64,000 bases of DNA from Cryobacterium frigoriphilum (GTDB lineage Bacteria > Actinomycetota > Actinomycetes > Actinomycetales > Microbacteriaceae), in contig NZ_SOHE01000069.1 in the NCBI RefSeq assembly GCF_004403305.1, positions 102,521 through 166,520 of the forward strand. Direction: 5' to 3'. Within the stretch, counting starts at the first letter, position 1, and each line of letters begins with the position of its first letter. Of this stretch, positions 63,321 to 64,000 are shown piece by piece. The notes below the pieces were generated by a model. That model searched no databases, was not told where the DNA came from, and saw only the letters and a list, made by a program, of their open reading frames with translations. The translations under genes were made by a program, and so were the position numbers.

Positions 63321-63728
63321 ATGAAGCTGAATCTCACCAAGTCGAAAACGATCACTATTCTGTCCGTCCTCGGAGTGCTGGGAACGGCATCCGTGGCCAT
63401 GGCGGTCAACGCCGACACGCTGAATTCGGCGAACAACGGCACGATCGGCCGGGCCACGGATGTGCTCGTACCGGCCAGCGTCGATGCGCCGGTCACGGCC
63501 GAGTCCACGGCGGTGCCTTCCGCCGAGCCCTCTTCGCCGCCAACCTCGCCGGCACCCATCGTGGTAGCCCCGAGCACTCCGGCGATCGATGCAACCTCGG
63601 GAGGGTCGGGCGGCTACCCCGACTCGGATGACTCGGATGATGACGGCGAGCACGAGTCGGAGCAGCACGACGAAGAGGACAACGATGAAGAGGACAGCGA
63701 TGAAGAGGACAGCGATGATGATGACTGA
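63321..63728 (+). CDS. Exported acidic protein
   Basis: 135 residues. A signal peptide (KSKTITILSVLGVLGTASVAMA) is followed by a Pro/Ser/Ala-rich segment. The C-terminal 35 residues are almost all Asp, Glu and Ser (EEDNDEEDSDEEDSDDDD), coded by short tandem repeats. Such tails bind calcium or other cations. Divergent from the two-component genes, so probably under their control. No family recognised. Confidence 0.8.
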   Translation: MKLNLTKSKTITILSVLGVLGTASVAMAVNADTLNSANNGTIGRATDVLVPASVDAPVTAESTAVPSAEPSSPPTSPAPIVVAPSTPAIDATSGGSGGYPDSDDSDDDGEHESEQHDEEDNDEEDSDEEDSDDDD

Positions 63729-64000
63729 ATCCGCGGCTGATCGATCCCGCTTTCGACGCGTGCACCCCGCCCGCAATGCTCGTGTGATCACCGGGGCGTT
63801 GTCCGCGATGGCCCTGATGGGCATGGTCGCCGGCTTTCAGCTTTCGGCGAGCGCTCAGGCGGCCGACCTGGCCGCAGCGAAGCCGACCGGTGCCGGCGCC
63901 CCGGCCGTAAGCGCTCCGGCCCGCACGCTTGAGGCGCCGGCCACAGCGGTTCCGGCGCCGGCCACAGCGGTTCCAGCGCCGGCCGCAGCGGTTCCGGCTC
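63715..64000 (+). CDS. Exported protein with Pro-Ala repeats (partial, continues beyond window)
   Basis: Three in-frame ATGs (63715, 63718, 63721) overlap the end of the acidic protein gene; GAGGAC lies just upstream. The N-terminus MTESAADRSRFRR is basic, followed by one hydrophobic helix (VITGALSAMALMGMVAGFQ) and AQAADLAA, then PATAVPA repeats of 21 bp to the window edge. Signal peptide or anchor. Possibly an FMN-binding exported protein, judging by similar operons, but this is a guess. Confidence 0.65.
   Translation, partial: MMMTESAADRSRFRRVHPARNARVITGALSAMALMGMVAGFQLSASAQAADLAAAKPTGAGAPAVSAPARTLEAPATAVPAPATAVPAPAAAVPA

Overview
The window is high-GC (about two thirds G+C by eye), densely packed actinobacterial DNA. 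Protein content points to the family Microbacteriaceae, for example a Cryobacterium-like genus. Indicators are two near-identical DUF222/HNH nuclease genes, the conserved trio histidine phosphatase / DUF3090 / SCO1664-like, many GTG starts, and menaquinone (MenB), MmsAB and PutP genes. I saw no tRNA, rRNA, insertion sequence, CRISPR array or complete prophage.

Layout. (1) 1-5.3 kb: a probable aromatic-compound catabolic locus. It has a divergent PEP-utilising (CreH/phenylphosphate-synthase-like) gene cut by the window edge, two IclR regulators with two matching palindromes between the divergent genes, a metal-dependent amidohydrolase and a benzaldehyde-dehydrogenase-like ALDH. (2) 5.4-10.3 kb: a Cys-rich miniprotein, universal stress protein, TerC and DUF808 membrane proteins, and an alpha/beta hydrolase. 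(3) 10.4-15.3 kb: MmsB-MmsA (valine/3-hydroxyisobutyrate catabolism) with a divergent LysR regulator and an MHS-type transporter. (4) 15.5-23.6 kb: GH13 enzyme, aldo/keto reductase, RluA-type pseudouridine synthase, LysE exporter, MBL hydrolase, MenB and a zinc alcohol dehydrogenase. (5) 23.8-31.7 kb: DUF222/HNH copy 1, GNAT, lactonase, MFS, VapBC, and an ECF-like sigma factor with a membrane partner. (6) 31.7-40.2 kb: NYN/LOTUS protein, DUF4386, a LuxR-LAL regulator broken by a one-base frameshift in its Walker A motif, an archaeo-eukaryotic-primase/SF2-helicase fusion of TOTE-conflict type, and a RelE/HigB-XRE toxin-antitoxin pair. (7) 40.3-47.2 kb: the actinobacterial trio plus MOSC, a DNA-alkylation-repair HEAT protein, a small HTH protein with a leaderless-looking promoter, ArfB and a TehA/TDT transporter. 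(8) 47.2-52.4 kb: the bacterial RNA-repair pair Pnkp-Hen1 and an epimerase-like protein. (9) 52.6-59.3 kb: VOC, MFS, squalene-cyclase-like protein, PutP, an ArsR-like regulator with a small membrane protein, an internally duplicated novel protein and a GNAT. (10) 59.5-64 kb: DUF222/HNH copy 2 in inverted orientation, then a two-component system divergent from two exported proteins.

Most noteworthy: the predicted primase-helicase next to a TA pair; VapBC, this module and Hen1/Pnkp all lying between two 1.7-kb inverted DUF222 repeats that could recombine; in-frame 15-bp tandem repeats sitting exactly on three coupled stop/start junctions; an 84-bp nested palindrome at 43.2 kb; the Walker A frameshift; a sigma-factor frame that runs open across an antisense gene; and strong over-representation of the octamer GCATCCGT (at least 24 copies on both strands).

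Limits: all calls come from reading the sequence and recalling families. No database or structure search was run. Long ORFs antisense to real genes were treated as high-GC shadows.
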